This document shows, piece by piece, positions 7,593-20,249 of a stretch of 64,000 nt of DNA. Position 1 is the first letter of the stretch, and every line of letters starts with the position of its first letter. The notes under the pieces were generated by a model, which saw nothing but the letters and a program-made list of their open reading frames with translations, did no database searches and was not told the origin of the DNA. The stretch comes from Sphingobium lactosutens DS20 (GTDB lineage Bacteria; Pseudomonadota; Alphaproteobacteria; Sphingomonadales; Sphingomonadaceae), in the NCBI RefSeq assembly GCF_000445105.1, contig NZ_ATDP01000092.1, forward strand, positions 186,001 to 250,000, given 5' to 3'. A program made the position numbers and the translations under genes.

Positions 7593-8462
7593 TCAGCGCC
7601 GCCAGCGCGCCCAGATGGCGGTCGGCAGCAGCAGGCCGCGCTGTTCCTCGCGCACGGCCAGTTCGCCCGCTTCCACCGTGCCGGGCAGGTCGGCGAACGC
7701 CTGGCGCAACAATTCACCGATCGCCAGCGCCGACATGCGCACGGCATAGACGGTCAGGAATAGGAAACGGCTGTCGGCGTCCAGCAGGGCGCGGCAATTG
7801 GCGATGAGCGCGGGCAGATCCTCCTCCAGCCGCCATATCTCGCCATCAGGGCCACGGCCATATTTGGGCGGGTCGAGCAGGATGCCGTCATAGCGGCGGC
7901 CGCGCCGGACTTCGCGGGCGACGAACTTGGCCGCGTCCTCGACGATCCAGCGGACCGGCCGATCCTCCATCCCCGACAGCGCGGCATTGGCGCGCGCCTG
8001 CGCCACCGATTTCTTCGAGGCATCGACATGCACCATCCGCGCGCCGCCGGCCGACAGGGCCAGCGTGCCGACGCCGGTATAGCCGAACAGGTTCATGACC
8101 TCGGCATCGGGCTTGTCGGCGATCGCGCCGCGCAGATCATCCCACACCGGCGCCATGTCGGGGAAGAAACCCAGATGGCGAAAGGGCGTGCAGCTCGACT
8201 GGAACGTCACCTCGTTCCAGTGCAGCGGCCAGCCATCGGCCGGCACCGGCTGCTCATAATACCAGCGGCCGCCGCCATCCTCATCCGATCCGGGAATGAA
8301 TTCGCCGTCCGCCCGCCAGTCGTCGCTGGCGGGCTGCCACATCGCCTGCGGTTCGGGGCGGATGAAGCGGAAACGGCCATAGCGTTCGAGCTTGCGGCCG
8401 TTGCCCGAATCGATCAGGCCATAGTCCGACCAGGGCTCGCCGATGAGGGTCGTGAGGTTCAA
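7593..8462 (-). CDS. Class I SAM-dependent methyltransferase (RlmI-like)
   Basis: A 289-residue methyltransferase. The SAM site is VMNLFGYTGVGTLALSAGGARMVHVDASKKSVAQARANA, with the acidic residue D in VDAS. ILLDPPKYGRGPDGE is the DPPKY catalytic loop seen in rRNA methyltransferases of the RlmI/RlmK group. Unlike RlmI it lacks a PUA domain; the N-terminal 90 residues form instead the WYYEQPVPADGWPLHWNEVTFQ module of this subgroup. The substrate is probably RNA, but this is inference. The ATG overlaps the thrC stop (ATGA), so it is coupled to thrC. Confidence 0.82.
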   Translation of the reverse strand: MNLTTLIGEPWSDYGLIDSGNGRKLERYGRFRFIRPEPQAMWQPASDDWRADGEFIPGSDEDGGGRWYYEQPVPADGWPLHWNEVTFQSSCTPFRHLGFFPDMAPVWDDLRGAIADKPDAEVMNLFGYTGVGTLALSAGGARMVHVDASKKSVAQARANAALSGMEDRPVRWIVEDAAKFVAREVRRGRRYDGILLDPPKYGRGPDGEIWRLEEDLPALIANCRALLDADSRFLFLTVYAVRMSALAIGELLRQAFADLPGTVEAGELAVREEQRGLLLPTAIWARWRR

Positions 8463-9874
8463 GCCGGACCGGCTCCGTGCCGCGGCGTCGCGCGTTCGGC
8501 GACATAGGCGGTGATCGCCTCGAACGTCGCGGGCAGGCGATCATAGCGTTCCTCCCGCGCGAACAGGTCGCCCACGCGCGCGGGCAGCGGCGGACGCAGG
8601 CCGGTCGCCCGTTCCACCGCATCGGGAAATTTGGCGGCATGGGCGGTCGCCAGCGTCACCACAGGTATGTCGGGGGCCAGGTCCGCGTCCCGCGCGGCGG
8701 CAAGGCCGACCGCGCTGTGCGGGTCGATCACATGGCCCGCCGCGTCATAGGCCCAGCGCATCGCCATGGTCATGGCGTCGGCATCGATCCGCGCCGACGA
8801 CAAGAGCCGCGCCGCGCCGTCGCGCTGCGCATTGGTAAGGCGCATGGCGCGGCTCGTTTCAAAGCCGCGCATCTGGTCAGCCAGCGCCGCACCATCGCGG
8901 CCGCCCGCGTCAAACAGCAGCCGCTCGAAATTGGAGCTGACCTGAATATCCATGCTGGGCGTGGCGGTGGGCACGACCTGGCCCTGGCTATAGTCGCCCT
9001 CCCCCAGCGCGCGATGCAGAATGTCGTTCACATTGGTTGCGACGATCAGCTTTGCGACCGGCAGGCCCATTTGCGCGGCGACATAGCCGGCAAAGACATC
9101 GCCGAAATTGCCGGTGGGGACGGAAAAGGCCACGGAGCGTTCGGGCGCGCCCAGCCGCACGGCGGCGTAGAAATAATAGACGATTTGCGCCATCAGCCGC
9201 GCCCAGTTGATGCTGTTCACCGCCGACAGGTTGAAGCGGCTCTTGAAATCCGCATCGTTGAACATCGCCTTCACCAGCGCCTGCGCATCGTCGAAGCTGC
9301 CGGAGATCGCGATATTATGGACGTTGGGCGCGCGCACCGTGGTCATTTGCCGACGCTGCACGTCGGACACGCGACCATCGGGATGGAGCATGAAGATATC
9401 GATCTTGGCCCGTCCTGCCACCGCGTCGATCGCCGCCGACCCGGTATCGCCCGAGGTCGCGCCGACGATGGTCAGATGATCGTCCCGGCGCGAGAGGAAT
9501 CGTTCGAACAGATGGCCGAGCAATTGCAGCGCCACGTCCTTGAACGCGAGCGTGGGGCCGTGGAAGAGTTCCAGCATCCAGTGCCGGTGGTCCATCTGCA
9601 CCAGCGGCGTCACCGCCTGATGGCTGAAGCGACCATAGGCGGCCGTGCACAGCTCCCGCAATTCGTCCTCGCCAAGCGACCCGGCGACGAACGGGGTCAT
9701 CACCCGAACGGCGGTTTCGACATAGGAGAGGCCCGCCAGGGCGCGAATCTGATCGGCGGTGAAGGCCGGCCACTGCGTGGGCAGATAGAGGCCGCCGTCC
9801 GACGCCAGCCCGGCCAGCGTCACATCCTCAAATCCGAGCGCGGGCGCGCTCCCCCTGGTGCTCTGATATTGCAT
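8459..9874 (-). CDS. thrC: Threonine synthase
   Basis: A 471-residue PLP enzyme converting O-phosphohomoserine to threonine. It starts MQYQSTRGSAPALGFEDV, the usual threonine synthase N-terminus. FHGPTLAFKDVALQLLGHLFE carries the PLP lysine in FKD. VGATSGDTGSAAIDA and FSVPTGNFGDVFAGYVA bind the cofactor phosphate and substrate. Length fits the long bacterial form. It lies between surf1 and the methyltransferase on the same strand, 44 nt after surf1, an arrangement frequent in sphingomonads. Confidence 0.96.
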   Translation of the reverse strand: MQYQSTRGSAPALGFEDVTLAGLASDGGLYLPTQWPAFTADQIRALAGLSYVETAVRVMTPFVAGSLGEDELRELCTAAYGRFSHQAVTPLVQMDHRHWMLELFHGPTLAFKDVALQLLGHLFERFLSRRDDHLTIVGATSGDTGSAAIDAVAGRAKIDIFMLHPDGRVSDVQRRQMTTVRAPNVHNIAISGSFDDAQALVKAMFNDADFKSRFNLSAVNSINWARLMAQIVYYFYAAVRLGAPERSVAFSVPTGNFGDVFAGYVAAQMGLPVAKLIVATNVNDILHRALGEGDYSQGQVVPTATPSMDIQVSSNFERLLFDAGGRDGAALADQMRGFETSRAMRLTNAQRDGAARLLSSARIDADAMTMAMRWAYDAAGHVIDPHSAVGLAAARDADLAPDIPVVTLATAHAAKFPDAVERATGLRPPLPARVGDLFAREERYDRLPATFEAITAYVAERATPRHGAGPA

Positions 9875-9918
9875 GATGGCTATGCGCGGTAGCGGCAGCG
9901 GGCGCGGGGAGCAAGCGT

Positions 9919-10569
9919 TTAGGCGGGCTTCCCGGTGCCGCGCCGGCGCAGGGCCAGTCCGTAGATCAGCATGGCGAGTGCCGCGAAGATGAACCACTGC
10001 ACGGCATAGGCCAGATGATTGTTGGGAAGGTCGGCGGCGCTGGGCGGCGCGAGCGGCTTGAGACCGGCCGGGGCGAACCGGGCGATCAGCATCGGACGGA
10101 GCGGCGGTGCCTTCCCCCCGATGCGGGTCAGCAGCGCGCGATGGTCTGGCTCCTGGCTGATCCAGCCGGCAACCTGCCCGCCGGGCCAGTCCGGCCTCTG
10201 GTCCGGCTTTTGCCCGACACCGACCGCGACGAGGACACCCGGCCCCTCCGCACCGGTGGCGCACTCAGCAATATGGCGATAGCCGGTGCTGCCATCAGCG
10301 GCCCGGCCAGCCTCCACGCGCCAATCGACGACGCGCAGACAATGGACGGACGATGGCCGGAATAGTAGATCAGGCGCGACCGGCGGCAGCATGGGAAAGG
10401 CGACAGAAGGGCGCTGCGGATTGGCCTGCGCCAGAGCGATTGCGTCCCGCTTTTCCGCGCGGCGATCCAGTTGCCAGAGGCCCAGCCCGATCATCGTCAG
10501 AACGGCGAGGATGACCAGCAGCGTAGGCAGGATCGGGATTCGCATGGAAGGGTGAGACGGTCCGGTCAT
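9919..10569 (-). CDS. SURF1 family cytochrome oxidase assembly protein
   Basis: A 216-residue protein with one helix near each end (residues 12-31, LPTLLVILAVLTMIGLGLWQLDR, and WFIFAALAMLIYGLALRRR), the standard SURF1 topology. The motifs GLGLWQLDRRAEK at the start and PNNHLAYAVQWFIFA near the end are diagnostic. SURF1 helps insert haem a into subunit I of aa3-type oxidase. It is the last oxidase-related gene of the cluster, 94 nt downstream of ctaE. Confidence 0.93.
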   Translation of the reverse strand: MTGPSHPSMRIPILPTLLVILAVLTMIGLGLWQLDRRAEKRDAIALAQANPQRPSVAFPMLPPVAPDLLFRPSSVHCLRVVDWRVEAGRAADGSTGYRHIAECATGAEGPGVLVAVGVGQKPDQRPDWPGGQVAGWISQEPDHRALLTRIGGKAPPLRPMLIARFAPAGLKPLAPPSAADLPNNHLAYAVQWFIFAALAMLIYGLALRRRGTGKPA

Positions 10570-10663
10570 GCAGGATGCTTACCCAATAGCTGCCGATAGA
10601 GAAACGGCCGGCGTGTAAAGCGCCGGCCGTCGATCCCGATTATGATATCGTCCGTGTGCCGGT

Positions 10664-11494
10664 TCAGCCGCCGTGGACCGGTGCGCCCCAGCCGCCCCAG
10701 ACATAGATGGCGACGAAGAGGAACAGCCAGACGACGTCGACAAAGTGCCAGTACCAGGCCGCCGCTTCGAAGCCGAAATGCTGGCGCGGGGTGAAATGCC
10801 CCTGATAGGCGCGGACCAGATTGACGATCAGGAAGATCGTGCCGACCAGGACGTGGAAACCATGGAAGCCGGTCGCCATGTAGAAGGCCGAGCTGTAGGG
10901 ATTGCCACCGAAGCCGAAGGGCGCGTGCATATATTCATAGGCCTGGATGCTGCTGAACAGCGCGCCCAGGATGATGGTGCACCACAGGCCCTTGATCAGG
11001 CCGTCGCGGTCGCCATGGATCAGGCTGTGATGCGCCCAGGTGACGGTCGTGCCCGAACAGAGCAGGATGAGCGTGTTGAGCAAAGGCAGCTCAAACGCAT
11101 TCATCACCTCGATATCCTTGGACGGGAACAGCCCGTCGATCGGCGGCAAGAGGCTAGGGAAAAGCGCAAAGTCGAAAAAGGCCCAGAACCAGCCGACGAA
11201 GAACATGACTTCGGACGCGATGAACAGGATCATGCCGTAGCGAAGATGCAGTTGCACCACCGGGGTATGATCGCCCGCATGCGCCTCGTTGATGACATTG
11301 CCCCACCAGCTGAACATGGTGAACAGCACGCCGGCAAGGCCGATCAGGAAGACCCAGCCGCCGCCCGGCCCCATGGCATCGGGATGCATCCACATGATCG
11401 CGCCCAGCGCCATGACCAGCGCCGACATCGAGCCGAAGAACGGCCAGATGCTGGGCGGAAGAATGTGGTAATCGTGATTCTTGGCGCCTGCCAT
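10664..11494 (-). CDS. ctaE: Cytochrome c oxidase subunit III
   Basis: A 276-residue, seven-helix membrane protein. It starts [22 protein letters not shown] and contains [21 protein letters not shown], a [14 protein letters not shown] loop, [16 protein letters not shown] and [23 protein letters not shown], all conserved in subunit III. It supports proton uptake and stability of the aa3 oxidase. It follows ctaG by 35 nt. Confidence 0.97.
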   Translation of the reverse strand: MAGAKNHDYHILPPSIWPFFGSMSALVMALGAIMWMHPDAMGPGGGWVFLIGLAGVLFTMFSWWGNVINEAHAGDHTPVVQLHLRYGMILFIASEVMFFVGWFWAFFDFALFPSLLPPIDGLFPSKDIEVMNAFELPLLNTLILLCSGTTVTWAHHSLIHGDRDGLIKGLWCTIILGALFSSIQAYEYMHAPFGFGGNPYSSAFYMATGFHGFHVLVGTIFLIVNLVRAYQGHFTPRQHFGFEAAAWYWHFVDVVWLFLFVAIYVWGGWGAPVHGG

Positions 11495-11529
11495 GCGTAT
11501 CTTCCCCGTTTCCTTTTCTATGCCGGACC

Positions 11530-12105
11530 TTAGCCCGCCTTTTGCCCCTGCTCAACAGGGTAGAAAGTGTAGCTCAGCGTAATCTCTTGCGTATCCTTAT
11601 TGTCGGGATCCGCCAATATCTTGGGATCGACATAATAGAGCACCGGCATCCGCACTTCCTGCCCCGGCTGCAATGTCTGCTGCGTGAAGCAGAAACATTC
11701 GATCTTCGTGAAATAGGCGCCGGCCTGGGTCGGCGTGACGTTAAAGCTGGCGGTGCCGGTGACGGGCCGATCCGACATATTTCTGGCGACGAAAATGGCC
11801 ATTGACTTGGCGCCCACGGTCACGGTCTGCGTCGGGCGTTCGGGATGGAATTGCCAGGGCATGCCGGGCTGAACATTCGAATCAAACCGGATCGAGAGCG
11901 TGTGGCCAGTCGCCTGCTGCACGTCCACGCCGGCGTCGGCGCGCTGCGTCGTGCCATTGAAGCCGGTCTGCTGGCAGAAGATGCGATAGAGCGGCACCGA
12001 GGCGAAGCCGAGGCCCAGCATGGCGAGGCCGACGCCGATCATGGCGATGAAGGTCCGCCGGTTGCGCCGGGCGCGATCAAAGGGCGAGGGCGGAAGCGTG
12101 GCCAT
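11530..12105 (-). CDS. ctaG: Cytochrome c oxidase assembly protein CtaG/Cox11
   Basis: A 191-residue copper chaperone that delivers copper to the CuB site of subunit I. One N-terminal helix ([29 protein letters not shown]) anchors a periplasmic domain. The copper-binding CFCF pair is visible in [16 protein letters not shown], followed by VLYYVDPKI and [10 protein letters not shown]. Its ATG overlaps the stop of the small coxF gene (TGATG). Confidence 0.96.
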   Translation of the reverse strand: MATLPPSPFDRARRNRRTFIAMIGVGLAMLGLGFASVPLYRIFCQQTGFNGTTQRADAGVDVQQATGHTLSIRFDSNVQPGMPWQFHPERPTQTVTVGAKSMAIFVARNMSDRPVTGTASFNVTPTQAGAYFTKIECFCFTQQTLQPGQEVRMPVLYYVDPKILADPDNKDTQEITLSYTFYPVEQGQKAG

Positions 12106-12242
12106 CAGATCGCGTCGCTCGCGCCGATCTTCGCCAGCGTGATGGCAAAGAACAAAATGACGAGGAAGCCGAGTAGCAGGCCGGTCACGATCGACCGCGA
12201 CTTTTGCCGGGCGCGCACCAGATCCTGCTCTTCGGGCGTCAT
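12105..12242 (-). CDS. CoxF-like small membrane protein of the oxidase operon
   Basis: A 45-residue gene: [17 protein letters not shown], then one membrane helix ([22 protein letters not shown]), then GASDAI. It overlaps the ctaB stop by 4 nt (ATGA) and its own stop overlaps the ctaG start. Small single-helix genes of this kind (CoxF) sit between ctaB and ctaG in many alphaproteobacteria and are presumed to help oxidase assembly. The identification rests on position, size and the [13 protein letters not shown] pattern. Confidence 0.8.
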   Translation of the reverse strand: MTPEEQDLVRARQKSRSIVTGLLLGFLVILFFAITLAKIGASDAI

Positions 12243-13159
12243 GCCAGCAGCCAGCGGTCGACGACCACCGCTCCGAACAGGAGGAAGAGGTAGAGGATCG
12301 AATATTTGAACAGGCGCTTTTCCGGCTTCATGCGCGCAGGATCGCTTTCGCGCCGGCGATAGACCTGAAAGGCGAACAGCGCGAACAGCGCCGTGCCCAG
12401 CAGCGCCGTGGTGCCGTAGATGACGCCGGTGAGGTTCAGCAGAACGGGCGCGAGCGCCGCGACCGCCATGATGGCGGTGTAGAACCATATCTGCCGCCGG
12501 GTCGCGACTTCACCCGATACGACGGGCAGCATGGGGATGCCGGCGGCGGCATAATCGGTCTTCACAAATAAGGCGAGCGCCCAGAAATGGGGCGGCGTCC
12601 AGAAGAAGATCAGCATGAAAAGAGCGATAGGCAGCGCACTGACATCGCCGGTCACGGCCGCCCAGCCGATCACGGGCGGGAAGGCGCCGGCCGCGCCGCC
12701 AATGACGATATTCTGTGCCGTCCGGGGCTTGAGCCAGATGGTGTAGACGAAGACGTAGAAGAGGATCGACACGGACAGCACGGCGCTTGCCAGCCAGTTG
12801 GTCGCCATGCCCATCAGGATGACGGAGAAGAAGGAGAGGCCGACGCCAAAGTGCAGTGCCGACTGCCGGTCCATGCGGCCGGCGGGCAGCGGACGCGACG
12901 CGGTGCGCTTCATCTTGGCGTCGATGTCAGCTTCCCACCATTGATTGAGCGAGGCGGCCGCGCCCGCGCCGAGCGCGATGCAGAGGATGGCGGTGAAGGC
13001 CAGGACTGGGTGGAGATGGCCGGGCGCGGCCAGCAGACCGCACAGCCCCGTGAACACGACCAGCGTCATCACGCGCGGCTTCGTCAGCGCGACGAAGTCA
13101 CGCCAATGAGCCGGCAGGACGGGCGCGTGAACCCCGGTCAATATAGGCGAACTGGCCAT
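12239..13159 (-). CDS. ctaB: Protohaem IX farnesyltransferase (haem O synthase)
   Basis: A 306-residue UbiA-family prenyltransferase with about nine helices that makes haem O, the precursor of haem a. The motif [21 protein letters not shown] contains the first aspartate-rich site (DIDAKMKRT). [17 protein letters not shown] and [12 protein letters not shown] are also family features, as is [13 protein letters not shown]. It lies 99 nt downstream of ctaD. Confidence 0.96.
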   Translation of the reverse strand: MASSPILTGVHAPVLPAHWRDFVALTKPRVMTLVVFTGLCGLLAAPGHLHPVLAFTAILCIALGAGAAASLNQWWEADIDAKMKRTASRPLPAGRMDRQSALHFGVGLSFFSVILMGMATNWLASAVLSVSILFYVFVYTIWLKPRTAQNIVIGGAAGAFPPVIGWAAVTGDVSALPIALFMLIFFWTPPHFWALALFVKTDYAAAGIPMLPVVSGEVATRRQIWFYTAIMAVAALAPVLLNLTGVIYGTTALLGTALFALFAFQVYRRRESDPARMKPEKRLFKYSILYLFLLFGAVVVDRWLLA

Positions 13160-13258
13160 AATCTCCTCAAGCGATCAGCGCGCGCCTATACACCCGCACG
13201 CCGATGTCGCGCAAATGGACGGAAGGTCCCAGCCCCCCGTCCATTGCGGTGCCGTCCG

Positions 13259-16010
<2,752 letters not shown>

Positions 16011-16293
16011 AGCGTCTTCGTACCCCTAACCCCTTGGCGCCGCTGCAACGAAAACGCATCCATTCTGCCGTCCTCGCCCGTTCGGTCTGAGGCGGCTTAT
16101 AGGGATGCTTTCCCGCCGCCTCAAGCACAGATGGAGCAGATTTTCTTCGCTGTTGCAACGCATCCCCGGCCCGCCTATCTCGCTGCTTCGCGCACAGGGG
16201 CGCGGCATGGCGGCGCGCGGGCGCGCGGCGATGGGATGAAGGCGGCCCGGCCACCGAGAGGGAGCCGGCCGCGCGACAGGATTTGAATGCGAC

Positions 16294-16875
16294 ATGACTG
16301 ACGAGGACGTATTGGCGGAATTCCGGGCGGCGGGCGCGCTGCTGGAGGGGCATTTCATTCTGTCGTCGGGTCGTCGCAGCGCCAATTATCTGCAATGCGC
16401 ACGGGTGCTGATGAACGCCGAGCGCGCCGGCAAGCTGGCCCGCGCCACGGTGCAGAAACTGCCCCGCGAAGTGCGGCAGGAGATCGACCTGGTGGTGTCG
16501 CCGGCCATGGGCGGCCTCATCATCGGCCATGAAGTCGGCCGCGCGCTTGACCGGGACGCCATTTTCCTGGAACGGCCGGAAGGGACGTTCGAGCTGCGCC
16601 GGGGCTTTGCCATCACGCCGGGACAGAAGATATTGATGGTCGAGGATGTCGTGACCACCGGCCTGTCGTCACGCCAGGCGATCGAGGCGGTGGAGGCCGA
16701 GGGCGGCATCGTGATCGGGGAAGTGGCGCTGGTCGACCGGTCGGCGGGCGAGGTCGATCTGGGCGTGCCCTTCTACCCGCTCGTGTCGATCAATTTCCCG
16801 GTCTATGACGCAGACGCGCTGCCGCCCGAACTGGAGGCCATCCCCGCGACCAAGCCCGGCAGCCGGAAGCAATAG
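16294..16875 (+). CDS. pyrE: Orotate phosphoribosyltransferase
   Basis: A 193-residue enzyme that joins orotate to PRPP in pyrimidine synthesis. The PRPP-binding motif is [32 protein letters not shown] is the N-terminal substrate region and [17 protein letters not shown] the central loop. It starts [16 protein letters not shown]. The next gene, pdxJ, begins only 4 nt after the stop, and pyrE-pdxJ-acpS-lepB run in one direction. Confidence 0.96.
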   Translation: MTDEDVLAEFRAAGALLEGHFILSSGRRSANYLQCARVLMNAERAGKLARATVQKLPREVRQEIDLVVSPAMGGLIIGHEVGRALDRDAIFLERPEGTFELRRGFAITPGQKILMVEDVVTTGLSSRQAIEAVEAEGGIVIGEVALVDRSAGEVDLGVPFYPLVSINFPVYDADALPPELEAIPATKPGSRKQ

Positions 16876-16879
16876 GCCC

Positions 16880-17608
16880 ATGCCCATGCCGCTGCGCCTC
16901 GGGGTCAATATCGACCATGTCGCGACCATCCGCAACGCGCGGGGCGGGGCGCATCCCGATCCGGTGAAAGCCGCGCTGCTGGCCGTGAAGGCGGGCGCGG
17001 ACGGCATCACCGCCCATCTGCGCGAGGACCGCCGTCACATCCGCGACGAGGATATCGCGATGCTGATGGCGGCGCTGGACGTGCCGCTGAACCTGGAGAT
17101 GGCGGCGACGCAGGAAATGCTGGAGATCGCGCTGCGCCACAAGCCACACGCCGCCTGCATCGTTCCGGAAAAGCGCGAGGAGCGCACGACTGAGGGCGGG
17201 CTGGACGCGGCGGGACAATATGAGGCGCTGGCGCCGATCGTCGAGAAGCTGGGCGAGGCCGGTATTCGCGTAAGCCTGTTCATCGAGGCGGACGCCGCGC
17301 AGATCGACGCGGCCATTCGGCTTGGCGCGCCCGTGGTCGAGTTTCACACCGGCGCCTATGCCCATCTCGACGGAGCGGCGCGCGCGGGCGAACTGCGCCG
17401 CATCGCTGACGCCGCGGCGCTGGCCGCCAAGAACGGGATCGAGCCGCATGCCGGCCATGGCCTGACCTTCGACAATGTCGGCCCGGTCGCCGCCATCCCG
17501 CAAATCGCCGAACTCAATATCGGCCATTTCCTGATCGGTGAGGCGATTTTCGGCGGGCTGGAAGGCAGCATCCGCGAAATGCGGCGGCAGATGGATTTGG
17601 CGCGGTGA
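16880..17608 (+). CDS. pdxJ: Pyridoxine 5'-phosphate synthase
   Basis: A 242-residue TIM-barrel enzyme joining 3-amino-2-oxopropyl phosphate and deoxyxylulose 5-phosphate to pyridoxine phosphate. [24 protein letters not shown] is the diagnostic N-terminus; [34 protein letters not shown] and [11 protein letters not shown] are all conserved. The ATG at 16880 is chosen over an earlier ATG inside pyrE because it begins directly before the barrel and leaves the normal length. Confidence 0.97.
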   Translation: MPMPLRLGVNIDHVATIRNARGGAHPDPVKAALLAVKAGADGITAHLREDRRHIRDEDIAMLMAALDVPLNLEMAATQEMLEIALRHKPHAACIVPEKREERTTEGGLDAAGQYEALAPIVEKLGEAGIRVSLFIEADAAQIDAAIRLGAPVVEFHTGAYAHLDGAARAGELRRIADAAALAAKNGIEPHAGHGLTFDNVGPVAAIPQIAELNIGHFLIGEAIFGGLEGSIREMRRQMDLAR

Positions 17609-17620
17609 TGGCAGAGCCAA

Positions 17621-17743
17621 ATCCTCCCCTGCAAGGGGAGGGGGACCGTTCGCGAAGCGAATGGTGGAGGGGTATCCCGCTTCAGAGAGGGCGACACCCC
17701 TCCGTCAGCACTGCGTGCTGCCACCTCCCCTTCCAGGGGAGGA
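17621..17743 (+). repeat. Structured palindromic repeat between pdxJ and acpS
   Basis: About 123 nt made of nested inverted repeats: CCTCCCCT/AGGGGAGG (17623-17630 and 17634-17641), GGAGGGGT/ACCCCTCC (17666-17673 and 17696-17703), CAGCAC/GTGCTG (17706-17711 and 17715-17720), and again CCTCCCCT/AGGGGAGG (17724-17731 and 17735-17742). Similar TCCTCCCC...GGGGAGG elements are dispersed in many alphaproteobacterial genomes (general knowledge). Its right end supplies the Shine-Dalgarno sequence of acpS. Confidence 0.8.
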
Positions 17744-17750
17744 TGTTCGC

Positions 17751-18152
17751 GTGATCATTGGTCTTGGTTCCGATCTCTGCAATATCGAACGGATCCAGAA
17801 TTCGCTCGATCGCTTCGGAGATCGCTTCATCCAGCGGGTCTTCACGCCGGTGGAGCAGGCCAAGGCGGCGCGCCGTCCGCTGACCCGCGCGGGTACGCTC
17901 GCCAAGCGGTTCGCCGCCAAGGAAGCCTTTTCCAAGGCGGTGGGCACCGGGTTCAAGGCGGGCGTGTTCATGAAGGATATCGGTGTCGTCAACGCGCCGT
18001 CCGGCGCGCCGACTCTCGCGTTGGCCGGCGGCGCGCTCGCGCGGCTGGAATCGATGGTGCCGCCGGGCTATAGGCCGGTCATTCACCTGACGCTCACGGA
18101 CGATCATCCATGGGCCCAGGCCTTCGTCATCATCGAGGCGCTGCCTTCGTGA
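17751..18152 (+). CDS. acpS: Holo-acyl-carrier-protein synthase
   Basis: A 133-residue phosphopantetheinyl transferase that activates [35 protein letters not shown] contains the magnesium-binding aspartate, and [19 protein letters not shown] the second acidic site. It starts with GTG at 17751, 7 nt after the perfect site AGGGGAGGA. That site is the 3' arm of a repeat hairpin, so translation may depend on how the hairpin folds. The stop overlaps a possible lepB GTG start. Confidence 0.94.
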   Translation: MIIGLGSDLCNIERIQNSLDRFGDRFIQRVFTPVEQAKAARRPLTRAGTLAKRFAAKEAFSKAVGTGFKAGVFMKDIGVVNAPSGAPTLALAGGALARLESMVPPGYRPVIHLTLTDDHPWAQAFVIIEALPS

Positions 18153-18187
18153 CCCTTCCCCCCGCCGACCGCCAAGAGACTTCGCCC

Positions 18188-19060
18188 ATGCCGGCCATCG
18201 ACACGCCCCAGGACAGCGCCACGCCCGCCGGGGAGCAGGAGAAGGACGGCGTCAACTGGTGGCATGAATTGCGCAGCATCACGCTGCTCATCCTGGCGGT
18301 GCTGGCATTTCATAGCTTCGTCGCCAAGCCTTTCTATATCCCGTCCGAATCGATGATGCCGGTGCTGCTGACCGGCGACCGGCTGGTGGTGAGCAAATTC
18401 CCCTATGGCTGGTCCTATGTCTCGCCCAGCTTCCACCCCCTGCCCTTCCTCAAAGGCCGGGTGCTGGGCCGCCTGCCCCAGCGCGGCGACATCGTCATCG
18501 TGTCGCCCCACAATCGGCGCGAGGATTATATCAAGCGGGTGATCGGCCTGCCCGGCGACATCATCGAGGTGCGGGGCGGCCAGGTGATCCTGAACGGCAC
18601 GGCGGTGAAGCAGAAGGCGATGAAGCCGCTGCGCCTGCCGGTCGATGGCAACGCGCCCTGTTCGCCCGATCAGTTTCCCGGCGCGCGCGTGCGGGGCGCG
18701 GACGGTCGCGACTATTGCGAATTGCCGGTGCGGCAGGAAATCCTGCCCAATGGCAAGACCTATCTCACCATCGACATGGGGCCGAGCGCGCTCGATTGGT
18801 ATGGCCCGGTGCGCGTGCCGGCCGACCATGTCTTCCTGATGGGGGACAATCGCGACAATAGCGCCGACAGCCGCGCGCCGTTGGCGGAAAATGGCCTGGG
18901 CGGGCCGGTGCCGTGGGAGGCGATCGGCGGTCGGGCCGAATTCATCACCTTCAGCCTGGACGGCAATGCCAGCTGGAATCCGATCAGCTGGTTCCATGCC
19001 TTCCGCAGCGGACGGGCGGGGAACAGCCTGCGTCCACGGAGCGTTGCTGCCCCTGATTGA
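18188..19060 (+). CDS. lepB: Signal peptidase I
   Basis: A 290-residue membrane protease that removes signal peptides from exported proteins. One N-terminal helix (ITLLILAVLAFHSFVA, about residues 31-46) leads to IPSESMMPVLLTGDRLVVSK with the catalytic serine at about residue 55. The lysine general base is in REDYIKRVIGLPGD, and MGDNRDNSADSR is box E. An alternative GTG start at 18149 overlaps the acpS stop (GTGA) and would add 13 residues; the upstream context allows either. Confidence 0.95.
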   Translation: MPAIDTPQDSATPAGEQEKDGVNWWHELRSITLLILAVLAFHSFVAKPFYIPSESMMPVLLTGDRLVVSKFPYGWSYVSPSFHPLPFLKGRVLGRLPQRGDIVIVSPHNRREDYIKRVIGLPGDIIEVRGGQVILNGTAVKQKAMKPLRLPVDGNAPCSPDQFPGARVRGADGRDYCELPVRQEILPNGKTYLTIDMGPSALDWYGPVRVPADHVFLMGDNRDNSADSRAPLAENGLGGPVPWEAIGGRAEFITFSLDGNASWNPISWFHAFRSGRAGNSLRPRSVAAPD

Positions 19061-19081
19061 CGACCAAAGGGGCACGGGGTT

Positions 19082-20164
19082 TTGAGCGAGACGCACAGGC
19101 ATGTCGAGGAACCCGGCCCCAGCGAAGTCCGCAGCCCGCTCGTCCAGCAGGAACTGAAACGCGCCGGCGTCTGGTTCGGGGTCGCGATCGCCATCGCCCT
19201 TGCCGCGTTGCTGGCCCAGCCGCTGATGCTGATCCTGGGCGCGATGGTGCTGGCCACGATGATGGACGGCGGATCGCGGCTGCTGGGTCGGGTCCTGCCG
19301 ATCGGCCGGGGATGGCGCCTCGCCATCGTCCTGTTGAGCGCCGTCGCATTCCTGGCGTGGACCTTCTACCTGACGGGGTCCAGCCTGGCCGCACAGGCGC
19401 AGGCGATGCGCACCATCGTCGAGGCGCAGGTTACGCGCATCGGCGGCTGGATGCAGCAATTGGGCATCACCGCCACGCCCAGCGATTTAAAAGGCCTGGC
19501 CCAGCAGGCGATGAGTTCCATGGGGCGCGTCACGGCAGCGCTCGGCACGGCCGTCGGCGCGATCACCGGCGGGGCGATGATGCTGGTGCTGGCGATCTTC
19601 CTGGCGACCGAACCCAAACTCTATGAACGCGGCGTCGCCTGGATGCTGCCGATGGACAAGCGCGCGCAATTCTACACCATCGCCGACAAGATGGGCTGGA
19701 CATTGCGCCGGCTGATGTTCGGGCGGATCATCGGCATGTCGGTCGAAGGCGTGGGCACCTGGCTGCTGCTGTGGGTGTTCGGCGTGCCGATGGCGGGGCT
19801 GCTTGGCATCCTCACAGGCCTGCTCGCCTTCCTGCCCAATATCGGGGCGATCATATCGGGCGTGCTGATCGTGCTGGTGGGGTTTTCCGGCGGCGTGGAT
19901 ACTGGCCTCTATGCCGTGGGCGTCTATCTGGTCGTGCAGATTGTCGACGGCTATCTGATCGTGCCGATGGTCGCCAAGCGCGCGGTCGACCTGGCGCCGG
20001 CGCTGGTGCTGGCGGCGCAGATTCTGTTCGGCGCGCTGTTCGGCATCATCGGCCTGTTCTTGGCCGACCCGATCGTCGCGATGATCAAGGTCTATCTGGA
20101 GGAACGATCCAAGGCGAACAGGCAGCATGGCGACCAAGCGTCGCTCAAGCCCGCCGGCCCATGA
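19082..20164 (+). CDS. AI-2E / PerM-family membrane permease
   Basis: A 360-residue membrane protein with about seven to eight helices. The family pattern is clear in the C-terminal half: GVPMAGLLGILTGLLAFLPNIGAIISGV and VQIVDGYLIVPMVAKRAVDLAPALVL. Members have been proposed to export small molecules including AI-2, or sodium; the substrate here is unknown. The start appears to be TTG at 19082 with AAAGGGG upstream. The gene follows lepB by 21 nt. Confidence 0.85.
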   Translation: MSETHRHVEEPGPSEVRSPLVQQELKRAGVWFGVAIAIALAALLAQPLMLILGAMVLATMMDGGSRLLGRVLPIGRGWRLAIVLLSAVAFLAWTFYLTGSSLAAQAQAMRTIVEAQVTRIGGWMQQLGITATPSDLKGLAQQAMSSMGRVTAALGTAVGAITGGAMMLVLAIFLATEPKLYERGVAWMLPMDKRAQFYTIADKMGWTLRRLMFGRIIGMSVEGVGTWLLLWVFGVPMAGLLGILTGLLAFLPNIGAIISGVLIVLVGFSGGVDTGLYAVGVYLVVQIVDGYLIVPMVAKRAVDLAPALVLAAQILFGALFGIIGLFLADPIVAMIKVYLEERSKANRQHGDQASLKPAGP

Positions 20165-20249
20165 TTCCCGCATCCTGACCCAGCGGAACATACAGGCTTT
20201 CCGTCGCTTGCTTTCCGCGTAAGATAGAAGAGACTGAAAGGAGCGGATC

